40,031 nucleotides of DNA from Welwitschia mirabilis. Its lineage: Eukaryota > Gnetophyta > Gnetopsida > Welwitschiales. Location of the stretch: contig JBOZIK010000001.1 of NCBI GenBank assembly GCA_051453625.1, positions 215,131,309-215,171,339 of the forward strand, written 5' to 3'. The notes beneath the pieces were generated by a model, which did no database searches, was not told the DNA's origin, and was given only the letters and a program-made list of their open reading frames with translations. Numbering within the stretch: the first letter of the stretch is position 1; each line of letters opens with the position of its first letter. The translations under genes and the position numbers were made by a program. Positions 9,421-19,163 of this stretch are shown piece by piece.

Positions 9421-10260
9421 TTGTGATTATTAATGTGGATTAGCAATTGCTCTTTTGCCAACTTCACCAATACTACATCAAAATCCTCAAAATGCCTTTT
9501 AGGAGTGCTATTGAAAACAAGAATGTCATCTAGCCAATAAATTCTTTCATTACCTTTGTCATCAATCTCATAAATTTTGCTGGAGCATCTCTCAGGCCAA
9601 AAGGCATCACCAACCGCTTGTACAAACCGTTTGGAGTTTGGAAGGCCGTCTCCCATTGATCGCCTTCTTGGATGCGAACTCTATGATATCCACTTTTTAG
9701 TTCAATCTTACTGAAGTAGTATGCATGTGATAGATGATCCGTGGTATCATCCATGCACAATATTCAAAATCTATAGTGGATTATGGTGTTATTTACCACC
9801 CTTGAATTTGTGCACATTCACAATTTAGTAGGTCTTCCCTATTCATTCTTCTCTGGTGCCAAAATTGTTGGCATAACACATGGCAAGACACTCTTGTTAG
9901 TAGTCCTTTTTGCAACAAACTTTTAACCTATCTTTAATCTCTTCCCTCTATTGGTTTCATTTCTATGCCGCTATGTTAAGCAAAACTACTCCTATGATAA
10001 AGTCAATTGCATTTCTAACACTTCTCTTGGGTGGAAATCCATATGGAAGATCCTTTACAAGAATATAACCATACTTCTTCAATAACACATTCACTTCTAC
10101 TGGAACCTCTGGTTGATTCTTATGATTACCTAGTTTTATGACCAAGGCAAACACCTCCTTGTTCCTAGGGATCTTCAAAGTTTCCTTCTGACTTAACATA
10201 CATTCTCTAGATCTCTTTGCTGTATCATTTGTGTCATCTATCAAAGTTAACAATGCCAAC
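9421..10260 (-). pseudogene. Ty3/gypsy reverse transcriptase (broken)
   Basis: The N-terminal part (9963-10259) contains LKKYGYILVKDLPYGFPPKR and IDFIIG, matching the F-DVFPEDLPGLPP and HxIDLIPG landmarks. The core (9530-9760) reads FSKIELKSGYHRVRI, then TAFQTPNGLYKRLVMPFGL and DAPAKFMRLM, all canonical. The catalytic block, in another frame at about 9510-9545, reads WLDDILVF: both Asp are present but the preceding Tyr-X of YxDD is now Trp-Leu. The sequence is cut shortly after, at 9421, by the 1.76-kb insertion. Stops between 9760 and 9963 confirm a pseudogene. Confidence 0.9.
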
Positions 10261-10324
10261 TTTCTCTTGCGGTAGTGTTGAAGTATGGTGTTACTTTTGT
10301 CAACATGGACTGCCCAGAGTCGTA

Positions 10325-10900
10325 CTACGAAGGTCTTTCAAGCAACACATGCCATGCATTAGTCAACACCCCATCACACATTACCTCTGACTCATATGGT
10401 CCCATCTTTAGGTTCACTTTAGTCTGCTCTCGAACCTTTGCTTTTTGATTACTTTGTAACCATGACATTGCATAAGGCTTGGGATGCTTTTCTGTTGGTA
10501 GATTCAACCTCTTGATTGTGGTCTCTACAGTAATATGGTCATGGCTACTAGAGTCCATGATGATGGTTCTGAGTCTATCACCAATGTAACACCACATGTG
10601 GAAAAGACACTCTCATTGATGGAGTCCTCTGGCTTCTCTGTCTTCAAAGTTTTCACCATCATATTCTTTTGTTGCATAGTGAAAGAGACTACTCCTCTCT
10701 TAGGAGTAGAATATGAGCTTGCTTCTGAACATTTGCTAGATTCATCTTGGACACACTGCATTCCTTGTGTACTTCTTTGTGTATCTTCAACCAACAGACA
10801 TTCTGACATGTTGTATCTTGAAGCATGGCAGTGGACGCACTTTCTTAGGAATTCTCCTAATGGTCCTCCTCTGCCATGTCCAAATCCCCATCCATGCATT
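10325..10900 (-). pseudogene. Ty3/gypsy gag C-end and protease (broken)
   Basis: The frame at 10525-10899 holds a zinc-knuckle relic CVHCHASRYNMSEC; the family pattern has His where this has Tyr. The overlapping frame at 10325-10597 reads IIMDSSSH at the protease active site (normally I-D-G/S-G/S), then LNLPTEKHPKPYAMSWL and MGPYESEVMCDGVL, then HVLLERPS (normally HILLGRPW). These are typical landmarks of plant gypsy protease. The shift between the two frames may be a mutation or the remains of a gag-pol junction. Confidence 0.85.
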
Positions 10901-11078
10901 CTAAAGGATGATTGATGTGCTTGGAAGTCTTTAGCAACATTCCCATTGGTGGAACACGCCTGGCCATGTCTAGTAGAATGTCGTTTTTGGCATTCTCTTG
11001 TCCGACTATCATTCCACTAACTCCTCTTAAACTTTTCTTTGGCTCTTACGGCAAACTAATATGCTTGTTCCACTGATA

Positions 11079-11920
11079 CTAGGTTTGTTGCTGCCAACTC
11101 GTCTTGGATACCGATTTCCAATCCTCCAATGAATTTGGAGATCTGTTCCCTTGTGTCTTCAAATCAGCCAAATTCGATGGAGACCTAATGAAACTCCTCT
11201 GCATATTGTTGCTTTGTCCTTTCTCCTTCTTGTAAATTTTGTAGTCTCTAGTAAGAGTGCAGATGTAGTTAATAGGCAAAAATTTTTCCTTAAGCTTCGA
11301 CACCATCTTGCTTGAGGTCTAGATCTTTGTTTTTCTCTTTCTCTGGCTTTGCAATTGCATGTGCTCCCACTTGCTTGCTGTTAGTCCTTTAATTTTGTTG
11401 GAGCAAACTTGACCTTTTTTGCCTCAGATACCTTCTCTAATTCAAAATAATTTTCCATCTCTCGAATCCAATCAGTCAAAGCATTTGGATTCAAACTTTC
11501 ATCAAAATGAGAAGCATCCACATATGTCTTCTTACCCATTTGTGAGATTGCTTTCAGAAACAGCTGGTCTTTCTCCTTGATGCCTTCAGCTTGATTCCAT
11601 ACTGTTGATGTTCTCTCTTCCTCCTCACTATTGTTTTTTGTAACAAGCATTCTTCGTCACTGACAGGTCTCCATTGCGTCTATGCTTATTATTAATTCCA
11701 ATAACGTTCATAGTAGTTCCTACATTCCTACATTCTCTAGGCCATCTCTTCCCTAGTCTTGTCTCGTGCTTCTGCCTCGGCCTAAGCCCTAAGCCTCTTG
11801 TTTCTCTTCCACAACCTGTCAACACATGTTTGTCATAGAGATCCTCTATGTGGTCTTCTTGCTCATTTGCCTTCTTGCCTTCGGCCACTCTGGATCTCCT
11901 GCAACCCTTGCCTTCCTCTG
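11079..11920 (-). pseudogene. Ty3/gypsy gag (broken)
   Basis: The frame at 11381-11650 contains FDESLNPNALTDWIREME followed by FELEKVSEAKKVKFAPTKL, matching the gypsy gag block that usually reads F-G-DP-AFLDWL, then YYDVPEEKKVKLAALKL. The next frame (11079-11306) has KLKEKFLPINYICTL, matching the LKEKFLPxDY block. The frame at 11628-11951 supplies a charged N-terminal segment of no clear homology. Family assignment is from these two blocks. Confidence 0.8.
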
Positions 11921-12290
11921 AAATGATACCAGTTGACACAGGCGGAAGCACAGAGAGCCAACAAGCTTACTCAAACAAGGAAGGAAATTCGTGAATGAAA
12001 GATACATTTAAGTAACACACTTTCATTAGCAGGAAAGGGAGGAAAGGTTACAATTGGATGGACTCCATACCCACTATCTCTAAACTATGTTTTGCCAGAT
12101 GGCTCAAGGGGTCCTTTTAGAGCTTCCCCAAGGGGGAAAAGAAGTTTCTAGTAATAACTAGACAAGGCGGTTTCTAGAAATAACTAGACGAGGGCATTTC
12201 TAGAAATAAGTAGACAACAATCCATGCAAAAAGACAACTGGCCATGGAAGTTTGTAGAATTTTCCAAACTAATTAATATTTTAAAAGGAA
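11921..12290 (-). mobile_element. Ty3/gypsy 5' LTR (partial) and primer-binding site
   Basis: On the minus strand TGTGTCA is followed by AC and then TGGTATCATTT. The last matches the first eight bases of TGGTATCAGAGC, the complement of initiator tRNA-Met used as primer site by many plant LTR elements. The LTR therefore begins at 11934 in plus coordinates. The far end is not defined; I place it near 12290 because AT-rich sequence and the next element follow. A 26-bp tandem repeat lies inside. No 3' LTR copy was found. Confidence 0.6.
12145..12222. repeat. Three tandem 26-bp repeats in the gypsy LTR
   Basis: Units at 12145-12170, 12171-12196 and 12197-12222 each start TTTCTAG-AATAA-TAGAC and differ at a few positions. 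In the minus-strand LTR they would lie in U3, where short tandem repeats often act as enhancer elements. Function here is inference. Confidence 0.75.
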
Positions 12291-12429
12291 ACAGATGCTT
12301 CTGCGTCATTTGAGAACTTGAAGGTGGTGTTCGCAAAGAATGGATTACATTTCTCTGTTTCTTTCTGATTGGTGGGAGTCTTATTCACACTACTCTGACA
12401 ACTACTTCAAACTCTATCCCAAGTACGAA

Positions 12430-13600
12430 GATGGTTATATTGGAACTACTGGATATTGAGAAATCAAAAGCCATTGAACATTCAGGTGAAGCTTTTCCTC
12501 TGTTCATAGAGGAAACTGTTTGCTAAGAGGTGGGTGACATGGACATAGTAAAAACAAGGGTCAGTCTTCTGGCAGAGGAGAAATCACCTGCTGGTACTCT
12601 TTGGAGAAAAGTAAACAAAAGAGAAAGGCACAAGGCAATGATAGTAGCAAGGTAAACTCAGTTTCTGGATGAGAATCTGCTATTGTCTTGATTGCAAGAG
12701 ATGGAGAGGCAAATGTCTCCATTCAGTAATTTCTTGACATTTGGATTGTTGACTCAGTTGCTTTATTTCATATTGCCCAATAGAAAATGTCCTCTTATAA
12801 GTTTTTAGTTGTTTGTAAACAAGTGGGTATTATACATCAGCTGTCACATGATGATTGTTCAGTTTTTGAAGACTACATGATCGAAATGAGGAGTGTACTT
12901 TAAATGTTAGTCATGTGAAGACTGATGTGTGCAATGCTTTGCACCAGCCTACTCATTGCTTATGCCATGGGAGTTGTGTCATGTTTTATGAGTAATCCTG
13001 ATAGAAAGCATTGCGAAGCTATTAAATGGATATTTGCAGGAGGCACAACATTTTTGTCTATGCTTTGGCAGTTTTGATTTTAGCAGTATGTTATATAGAC
13101 GCTAATTATGCTAGTTGTAGGGACAACGAAAGTTCTACCACTGAGTATGTCTTAAATCTTTGTGGTGGAGTTGTATGTGGGATTTTTTTTTTTTTTGCAG
13201 TCAAATGTAGCCCTTTTGGGTATGGAAGCAGGATATGATGTTTTAGTGGTTTTTAAGGAAATGTTATGGTTATGTAGTATACTGAGTTGGTTTGGACGTA
13301 ATCAACACAAATTTGTTATCCATCGTAATAATCAAAGTGCCACAGTTCACAAAGACTTTCACATGGAATGCTAGCACAAAACATATATATGTCAATCATC
13401 ACCTCACTAGACAGGTACTTTAAAGGAATAAGTTGGATATTGAAAAAGATTTGTACACAAGCTAATCTAGTCTACTTTGGGACCAAGCCTATTGCTAGTG
13501 CGAAAAATGAGGCTTGTTGTGATGGAATTGACTTATGAGCGTGCTCTGTTGCAGGCTGGGAAGCAAACATCTCTTTTCATCATCTCTGGTAGGAATTTGA
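12430..13600 (+). mobile_element. Ty1/copia relic with internal deletion (gag/PR joined to RNase H)
   Basis: On the plus strand, 12530-12660 reads like the basic end of gag. Then at 12742-12759 comes the protease site WIVDSV (normally WILDSG, so the active-site Gly is Val). GAG-pre-integrase-like sequence runs to about 12905. From about 12928 the reading is the block just before RNase H, in order MCAMLCTSLLIAYAMG, VSCFMSNP, AIKWIF, and then RNase H with EAGYDVLVVFKEMLWL and NNQSATVHK. Integrase and nearly all of RT, about 3 kb in an intact element, are missing at the 12905-12928 junction. Many stops. The 3' LTR at 13621-14123 belongs to it. Confidence 0.85.
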
Positions 13601-13620
13601 AATTTGTGTAAGTTGGAGAG

Positions 13621-14123
13621 TGTTGAGTGTGAAGACAAAATTGTTGATTTAGCCCATATTTTTAATCTCATGACATGTTGTACCCCATGTTGTAAGTGGT
13701 TGTGTTATAAGACCATATTGAGGGGCAACCTTAATAGGATTTTAGGGTTTTTGGGCCAAGGAAATCTATTTAAACTCTTGTTGTTGGGTTTTGGTTGTGT
13801 GGTATTTGGAGGTGCTCTGTGCTTCCTTCAACAACCTTGTACTTTTTTTTATCTCTGATAGTAAGAGCTCTTCTTGCTTTTCATGTTTTTTCCCTTACTA
13901 CATTGGCAGGATTTCCACATAAATCTGTGTGGTATTTGAAGGTGCTCTTTGCTTCCTTCAACAACTGTGTACTTTTTTGAACTCTCATAGAAACAGCTCT
14001 TTGTGCTTTCCATGGTTTTTCTTTCTACATTGGAGGGTATTCCATGTAAATGTTTGCGTTTTTGCTTGCTGTTTTATTTCATTTCAGTTGTCTTTCTTGC
14101 TTTACTCTGCTACTTTTGTAACA
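13621..14123 (+). mobile_element. 3' LTR of the copia relic
   Basis: A purine-rich tract AGTTGGAGAG ends at 13620, resembling the polypurine tract AAGTGGGAGAA of plant copia elements. TGTTGAG begins at 13621 and the candidate end is TTGTAACA at 14123, giving the usual TG/CA termini and 503 bp. A TATTTAAA promoter-like box lies near 13768. Inside is a 130-bp direct duplication. No 5' LTR was found upstream, so the element is truncated and the target duplication cannot be checked. Confidence 0.6.
13796..14055. repeat. 130-bp direct duplication within the LTR
   Basis: Unit 1 (13796-13925) and unit 2 (13926-14055) align along their length: GTGTGGTATTTGRAGGTGCTC, CTTCCTTCAACAAC, GTACTTTTTT, CTACATTGG, TTCCA-TAAAT. 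They differ by substitutions and small indels, so the duplication is not recent. It lies downstream of the TATA-like box, so in R-U5. Confidence 0.8.
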
Positions 14124-15419
14124 GCTGCTTAAGAATTATTAATTGTGATTAGGCAAATTCTGCTGGGAAAATGATTAAATGCAGTCTTTAAAAATAATAA
14201 AGATTAATTGATAGTTCCTGGGGAGAAAAACTTAATTGAAAACACTTGCAATTTATTTGAGCTTTGCAAGAGAGAGTATTTAGTTCTTCAAATTCTTGTC
14301 ATTACAATTTGGAGTTAATTAAGTCCTCCATTGATACAAATGATGGCAAAACAAGGACTAGACGAGTGTTGAGAGACACAAGAAGCTGCACAAATCTTTT
14401 TTGATGGCTGGTTGAAGACTTAAGGGCTGGGGAAACAAATCTGATGCAAGAAAATGTTGAATGTCCTAGGGTATTTGTAGGGGTATCCATTCTGAATATG
14501 AAATTTGAAATGGAAAGTATATCTAGAAATTTGAATTTTACCCATCATTTTTGCATTTTTATGAAGTCAGATGTCACTAGACTTAAAAATTTGGCATGCG
14601 TAAAATGAAAGATAAGTGTAAGAGAATAAAGAAAACAATGTTATGTATGTCTTTATAGATACATAAATAGAATAAATAGAATAAATAAAATAAATAAAGA
14701 CATCTTAAATACATATATTTTACCACACATAAAATTTCCCCTCCGTTTTTTTTTGGTCTAGCTTCTCGATCATTCTTGATAGGTGCCTGAATATGCACAA
14801 CGTGGGAATGTTTGACAGTTTGTCACTCAAGGACTGATTCCTAAGGCATTTGGCAAGAGAATAAGAACTGACACCCAACAACTGCTGAGGCATGGCTTAT
14901 GGCATAATTAATATACACACATAAAAATCGAGATGACTTTCTAAGATCAAATTGAAAATTCCTTTCTTAACAGATGTTGCCTTGCATGAAACTATTTTAA
15001 TGTACAGTTGTTCTAATACTAATTCATGAACAGCAGCAAGTGCCAACAAGCATCACATAGAACACATGAGAAAAACAGATGGAAAAATCTTGTGAAACAT
15101 GCCACTTCACTATCAGCTGAGACCTATGCATTTCAACACAGCAACTAGCATATTTCATAAGCATTTTGTAATATGTTAAGAAAATATTAATCTTTTTATT
15201 TGCCACCTGTAACATTTTGATGTTGCCAATACAAAAGTGTTTTATATGATCTAAATATAGCATTTTAATTATATTTTAGTTGTAATCACATGATTTTTTA
15301 CATCAAAATTTTATTTATTTTTTATTAGACTGATGGATAGTTCTTTCTGAGCTTTATTTTAAGCACATATGATAAACATGCAGACAAATATTAAATCATT
15401 ATCTTTTGAACTTATTTAG
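14124..15419. other. Probable intron or upstream sequence of the kelch gene
   Basis: No exon, RNA gene or transposon domain was recognised. An AATAAATAG microsatellite lies at about 14655-14700. The minus frame at 14302-14490 has no recognisable domain. Because the first visible kelch exon at 15420 begins inside a codon after an acceptor site, at least the 3' part of this stretch must be intron; the copia relic at 12430-14123 may lie in the same intron. Confidence 0.5.
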
Positions 15420-15581
15420 AGACTGGACTGTGGACAAAGGCAGAAGTGTCTGGTGATGTACCGTCTCCTAGATTTTCTGTTGCTGGGGACTGTCTGGATG
15501 CCAGAAGTGGAACTCTTGTTTTTATAGGAGGCTGCAATGAACACTTAGAAGCTCTAGATGATATGTACTTTCTGCACACAG
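15420..15581 (+). CDS. Kelch-repeat protein, internal exon 1 of 2 seen
   Basis: This exon encodes the end of a kelch beta-propeller. After the acceptor TTATTTAG it reads TGLWTKAEVSGDVPSPRFS, then VAGDCLD, LVFIGG and LEALDDMYFLHTG, then the donor G|GTGCTATG. The PSPR and FIGG elements followed by DDMY are standard kelch-repeat landmarks: a loop, the glycine pair, then the aromatic of the last strand. From memory, this resembles the C-terminal repeat of plant proteins such as the Arabidopsis AT1G51540/AT1G74150 group; I could not verify that. The frame is open to the donor and joins in phase with the next exon at 15754. Kelch propellers bind partner proteins; no partner can be named. Earlier exons holding the other blades are not visible upstream. 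Confidence 0.85.
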
Positions 15582-15753
15582 GTGCTATGTCTATAATTTT
15601 TCGTGACTTGTCTTTGTACTTTTCTCCTTCTATGCGTTATTCTGTTTTTTTTTTTTAATTTTTTAAAAAGAATTCTGATTAAGCTTAGCTGTTTTAAACC
15701 AGGTTTTCGTTACTATGACTCAAAATAAAACTGCCGTTTGATATCATTTTCAG

Positions 15754-15942
15754 GTATGGCAATTGAGAATGGCCAAGATGAACAAAGGACTGAGAAGTTT
15801 TCATTGAGAAGGGAGCTGAAGAGGAGGCGTCTGGAGCATCAGGCATCACTCAATGATTCTGAGAAGGAGAGAGAACTACATAAGTCAGATGTTAGTCTCA
15901 GGCATAGCTTGCCAGCAAACCAGACGAATCCTGGTCCTAGTG
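15754..15942 (+). CDS. Kelch-repeat protein, internal exon 2 of 2 seen
   Basis: The intron 15582-15753 ends TCATTTTCAG. The split Gly codon formed with the previous exon is followed by MAIENGQDEQRTEKFSLRRE, then a very basic stretch LKRRRLEHQ and a charged, Ser/Asn/Pro-rich run to the donor AGTG|GTATCA. It lies after the last propeller blade, in the linker seen in the plant kelch family named for the previous exon, where a KLSLRK-LK-like segment follows the LEALDDMY block. The high Lys/Arg/Glu content suggests a short helix or coiled-coil segment. It ends in phase 1, so at least one more exon is needed; I could not find it in the following 2.4 kb of tandem repeats nor beyond. Codons are intact, so the gene may be functional. 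Confidence 0.85.
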
Positions 15943-16008
15943 GTATCACTTTTATCCGCATGATTTATGCATTTTAGCTGTTTTTCTTAACAGTTGCTTG
16001 CAGAGCCA

Positions 16009-18400
16009 GTGATGCATCTTACAAATCATTTCAAGTCTCTTTATTTTCACTGAGAACTACACGATGGTTAGAACTTAGAAGCTAGTCAGTCAGTCTGCCA
16101 TTTTGTGATACATTGAACTGAACGTCCGAGTTTGCATGCTTTTCTGTTGTAGTTTTGTAGTTGTTTCGATGGCATTCTCAGAATATTTCTTTGTATCTCA
16201 TTTTCTTGGAATTATGTCTTTAGGCAACCTAATTGCTTTTCACTTTGATAATGGTTCTGTCTGAAGTAATTCTTATGCTTTTCTGTTGTTGTTTTGATGG
16301 CATTCTAATTACATTTCTTGGTATCTGGTTTTCTTGGACTTATGTCCTTAGGTGACCTAATTTCTTTTTACTTTGATAATGGTTCTGTATGTAGTAATTT
16401 TTTTGCTCCTTTTAGTTTTCTTAGATTGTTTCCCAAGATTTAAATTGTTTTAACAAAAATGTCAAAAAATTAAAAGATGACATGCCACTGAAAGTATTAG
16501 ATTTGGAAGCCAGTCATTAATCACACTCACCAGTGACTAATCACTGATCCAAGTCTAGTCCAGTCCAAATTGAGAGCAAGACATTCTCTTTTAAAAGTCA
16601 CTTTGAGATAGCAATTAATTGCCAACGAATTAGGACTGTAGTTCACATTTGCTCTCAGAGACAGGAAGACACTTATAACCTTAGCAATATGAAATTATTA
16701 ATTGAGTATTCATAGCAATATGAAATTATCAATTGAGTATTCGGAGTAATGCATATTATAGCATAAACATCTCATAATTCATAACTTCACATACTATTCA
16801 GTGAACTGTGTGTGTTAGTAACATTAGTATTCTGATGCATCTTATAAATCATTTCAAATGTCTTGTTTTCACTGAAAACTACACAATGCTTCAAAGCCAG
16901 TATGCCATTTTGTGACACATTGAAGCGAACCACCATGTTTGCATGCTTTTCTGCTGTAGCTGTGTCGATGGTGTTCTCAGTGTTTCTCTTGGTATTTTCT
17001 TTAGGCAATCCACATTTCTCTTCACTTCAATAACGATGTGTCAAGAAAAGTATAGGTTGGCAAATGTGTCGTTAGTCCCCTTGACCAGTGATTAATCAGT
17101 GATCCAAGTTAGTACAGTCCAAATTGAGAGCAACCCATTCTTTTTTAAAAATGTCTTTCATAGTGCAATTAATTGCATATAAATCACAATTCATTGTAAC
17201 GTTGTAACTGTGTAAATTAGAAAAATATATAAATTCAATTGAACCTTAGCCATTTTTGTTAACATTTGCTCCTACTAGGAACCTTATCAACATCAGAGTA
17301 TCAGTTGACTGTACAGTATAATGTGCATAATATCATAAGTGTATCATAATTCATTATTTACATGCTCCCCATTATGACATTGTATGTTACTAATATTGTT
17401 ATTCTGATGTATCTCGTAAGTTATTTCAAATCTCTTGTTTTCACTGAAAACTATTGAATGATTTAAAGCAAATCTGCCGTTTTGTGACACCTTGAACTAA
17501 GCCTCTATGTTTGCACGCTTTTGTATCATAGCTCTTTTGATGTCATTCTCAGTATATTTTTTGCTAATTTGTTCTCTTGGAATTACTTCTTCATGCAGTC
17601 TATGTTTTTCTTCATTCTGATGATGCTTCTGTATCCAGTAAATTTTAGGGTTCTGTTTTGTTTTGTTAGATTCTTTTCCAACCCTTTAATTACTTTAACA
17701 AAAATGTTCAAAAAAATGACATGTCACTAAAAGAAAATTTGCAGACTGGTCCTTGGTCTTGACTAGGGTTAACCACTGACCCAAGCTTAGTCCAGTCCAA
17801 TTTGGAAGTGATCACCTATAAATCACAATGGATTGTAACTGTGTAAATTACAAAAATACATAAGAAACTGAATTGAACCTTTGCACTTTCATTAGCATTT
17901 GCTCCCACAGGCAACAATACACATGGGAAACTCAGGAAGATCAAATTATTAGTCTGCTGTATAGAATAATGTATATAATTGTATAATTGTATCACAATTC
18001 ATAACTTTACATACACCTTATTCGGTAAACTTTGTATGTTATTCACATTTGTAATCTAATGCCCTTATAAATAACTTCAAAGCTCTTCCTTCTCCTGAAA
18101 ACTAGAATGACTTAAAGTGAGTTCACCGTTATGTAATTGAACTGAGCCTCCATGTTTGCATGCTTTTCTGTTGTAGCTGTTTTGATGGCATTCTCAATAT
18201 ATTTCTTGGTATCTTGTTTTCTCAGAAATGTCTTTAGGCAACATGCATTTCTCTTCACTTTGATAATGGTTCTGTGTCTAGTAATTTTCTTGGTTTCTTT
18301 TGGGTTTTCTTAGTTTTTTCCCAAGCTTTGAATTGCTTTAATGAAAACTTAAAAAATAAAAAATGACATGTCAGTAGAAATAGAGTTGACCTAACAACAA
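16009..18400. repeat. Four diverged tandem units (about 570-820 bp) in the kelch intron
   Basis: Units start at about 16011, 16834, 17406 and 18058 with variants of GATGCATCTTATAAATCATTTCAA. Each then has, in order: a TTTTCACTGAAAACTA block, a GCCA-TTTTGTGA block, TTTGCATGCTTTTCTG, TTTGATGGCATTCTCA, CTTTAGGCAA, CACTTTGATAATGGTTCTGT, AATGACATGTCA, a TAATCA-TGATCCAAG block and CAGTCCAAATTGAGAG. Unit 1 is longest (823 bp) because it repeats 16136-16273 again at 16274-16400. Unit 2 (572 bp) lacks some blocks and unit 4 stops after about 340 bp. Similarity is high enough to see by eye but old. No coding signature or transposon ends were seen. Confidence 0.85.
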
Positions 18401-18995
18401 TCCTTTCTCTAGAAAATGAATCCACTGGTCTGGCTTTTTTGGTTATTTAATGTTGATCATGTTTGAGGTATTGCTTACATTAACCACTAGGTTTATCTAT
18501 TGCTCAAACTCATTGTCCTTTCTCTTGGGTTTTTGTGATGTCAACTAAGGCACTGTTGCTGCAAAGAAGTGACCCGAATTAATAGTAATTAGAATGTCAT
18601 TCCTTTATAGGGAGTGTATCAAGGATTTAAAGATTGTGCAATTAATTATTAAATAATCGGTTGCAGAAACAAAAAATGTAAAATAGAAAATTCAAAATAT
18701 AATTTGTTAAGGGGTTCATAGGTCATACAATGATGACTTAGAACAATCAGAGTGGTGGATTAAGACAATTTGTGCTGCATGTTATAACAAACTGTATTTT
18801 TGCTTACAACCAAATGCTTATGTCAATTAAGTGATGGTTGTGGTTGATTTCAATTGTAAAGATTAAATAACACAAGAGATAAGATTAATTATTAAATACG
18901 AAATGCATTTATAACAAAAGAAATGACATGTAGGACCATGCAGATAGATATTAAGGGCATCTAGGAGAAAAATCACTACCAAGAACCATTACTAA
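18401..18995. other. AT-rich, nothing recognised
   Basis: Likely still intronic or intergenic to the kelch gene. No exon continuing the kelch protein, and no transposon domain, was found. Confidence 0.4.
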
Positions 18996-19163
18996 NNNNN
19001 NNNNNNNNNNNNNNNNNNNNNNNNNNNNNNNNNNNNNNNNNNNNNNNNNNNNNNNNNNNNNNNNNNNNNNNNNNNNNNNNNNNNNNNNNNNNNNNNNNNN
19101 NNNNNNNNNNNNNNNNNNNNNNNNNNNNNNNNNNNNNNNNNNNNNNNNNNNNNNNNNNNNNNN

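Larger units (their letters stand above)
9421..11935 (-). mobile_element. Ty3/gypsy retrotransposon relic (gag-PR-RT)
   Basis: On the minus strand the order is 5' LTR (beyond 11934), primer-binding site (11931-11921), gag (about 11900-10850), zinc-knuckle region and protease (10900-10325), RT (10260-9421), then after the insertion the RT-RNase H link at 7656-7465. Integrase is not seen, so the 3' part is missing or lies beyond the gap at 7365. Each domain is in a different frame with internal stops. Domain order and the gag/protease blocks place it in Ty3/gypsy; the lineage is not certain. Confidence 0.9.

Noticed and set aside
10535-10915. 126-codon plus-strand frame
   Set aside because: It lies antisense to the gypsy gag/protease, whose minus-strand motifs (zinc knuckle, MGPYESEVMCD) are clear. 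The plus frame has no motif.
14655-14700. AATAAATAG microsatellite
   Set aside because: Ordinary AT-rich simple repeat; not worth a separate finding.
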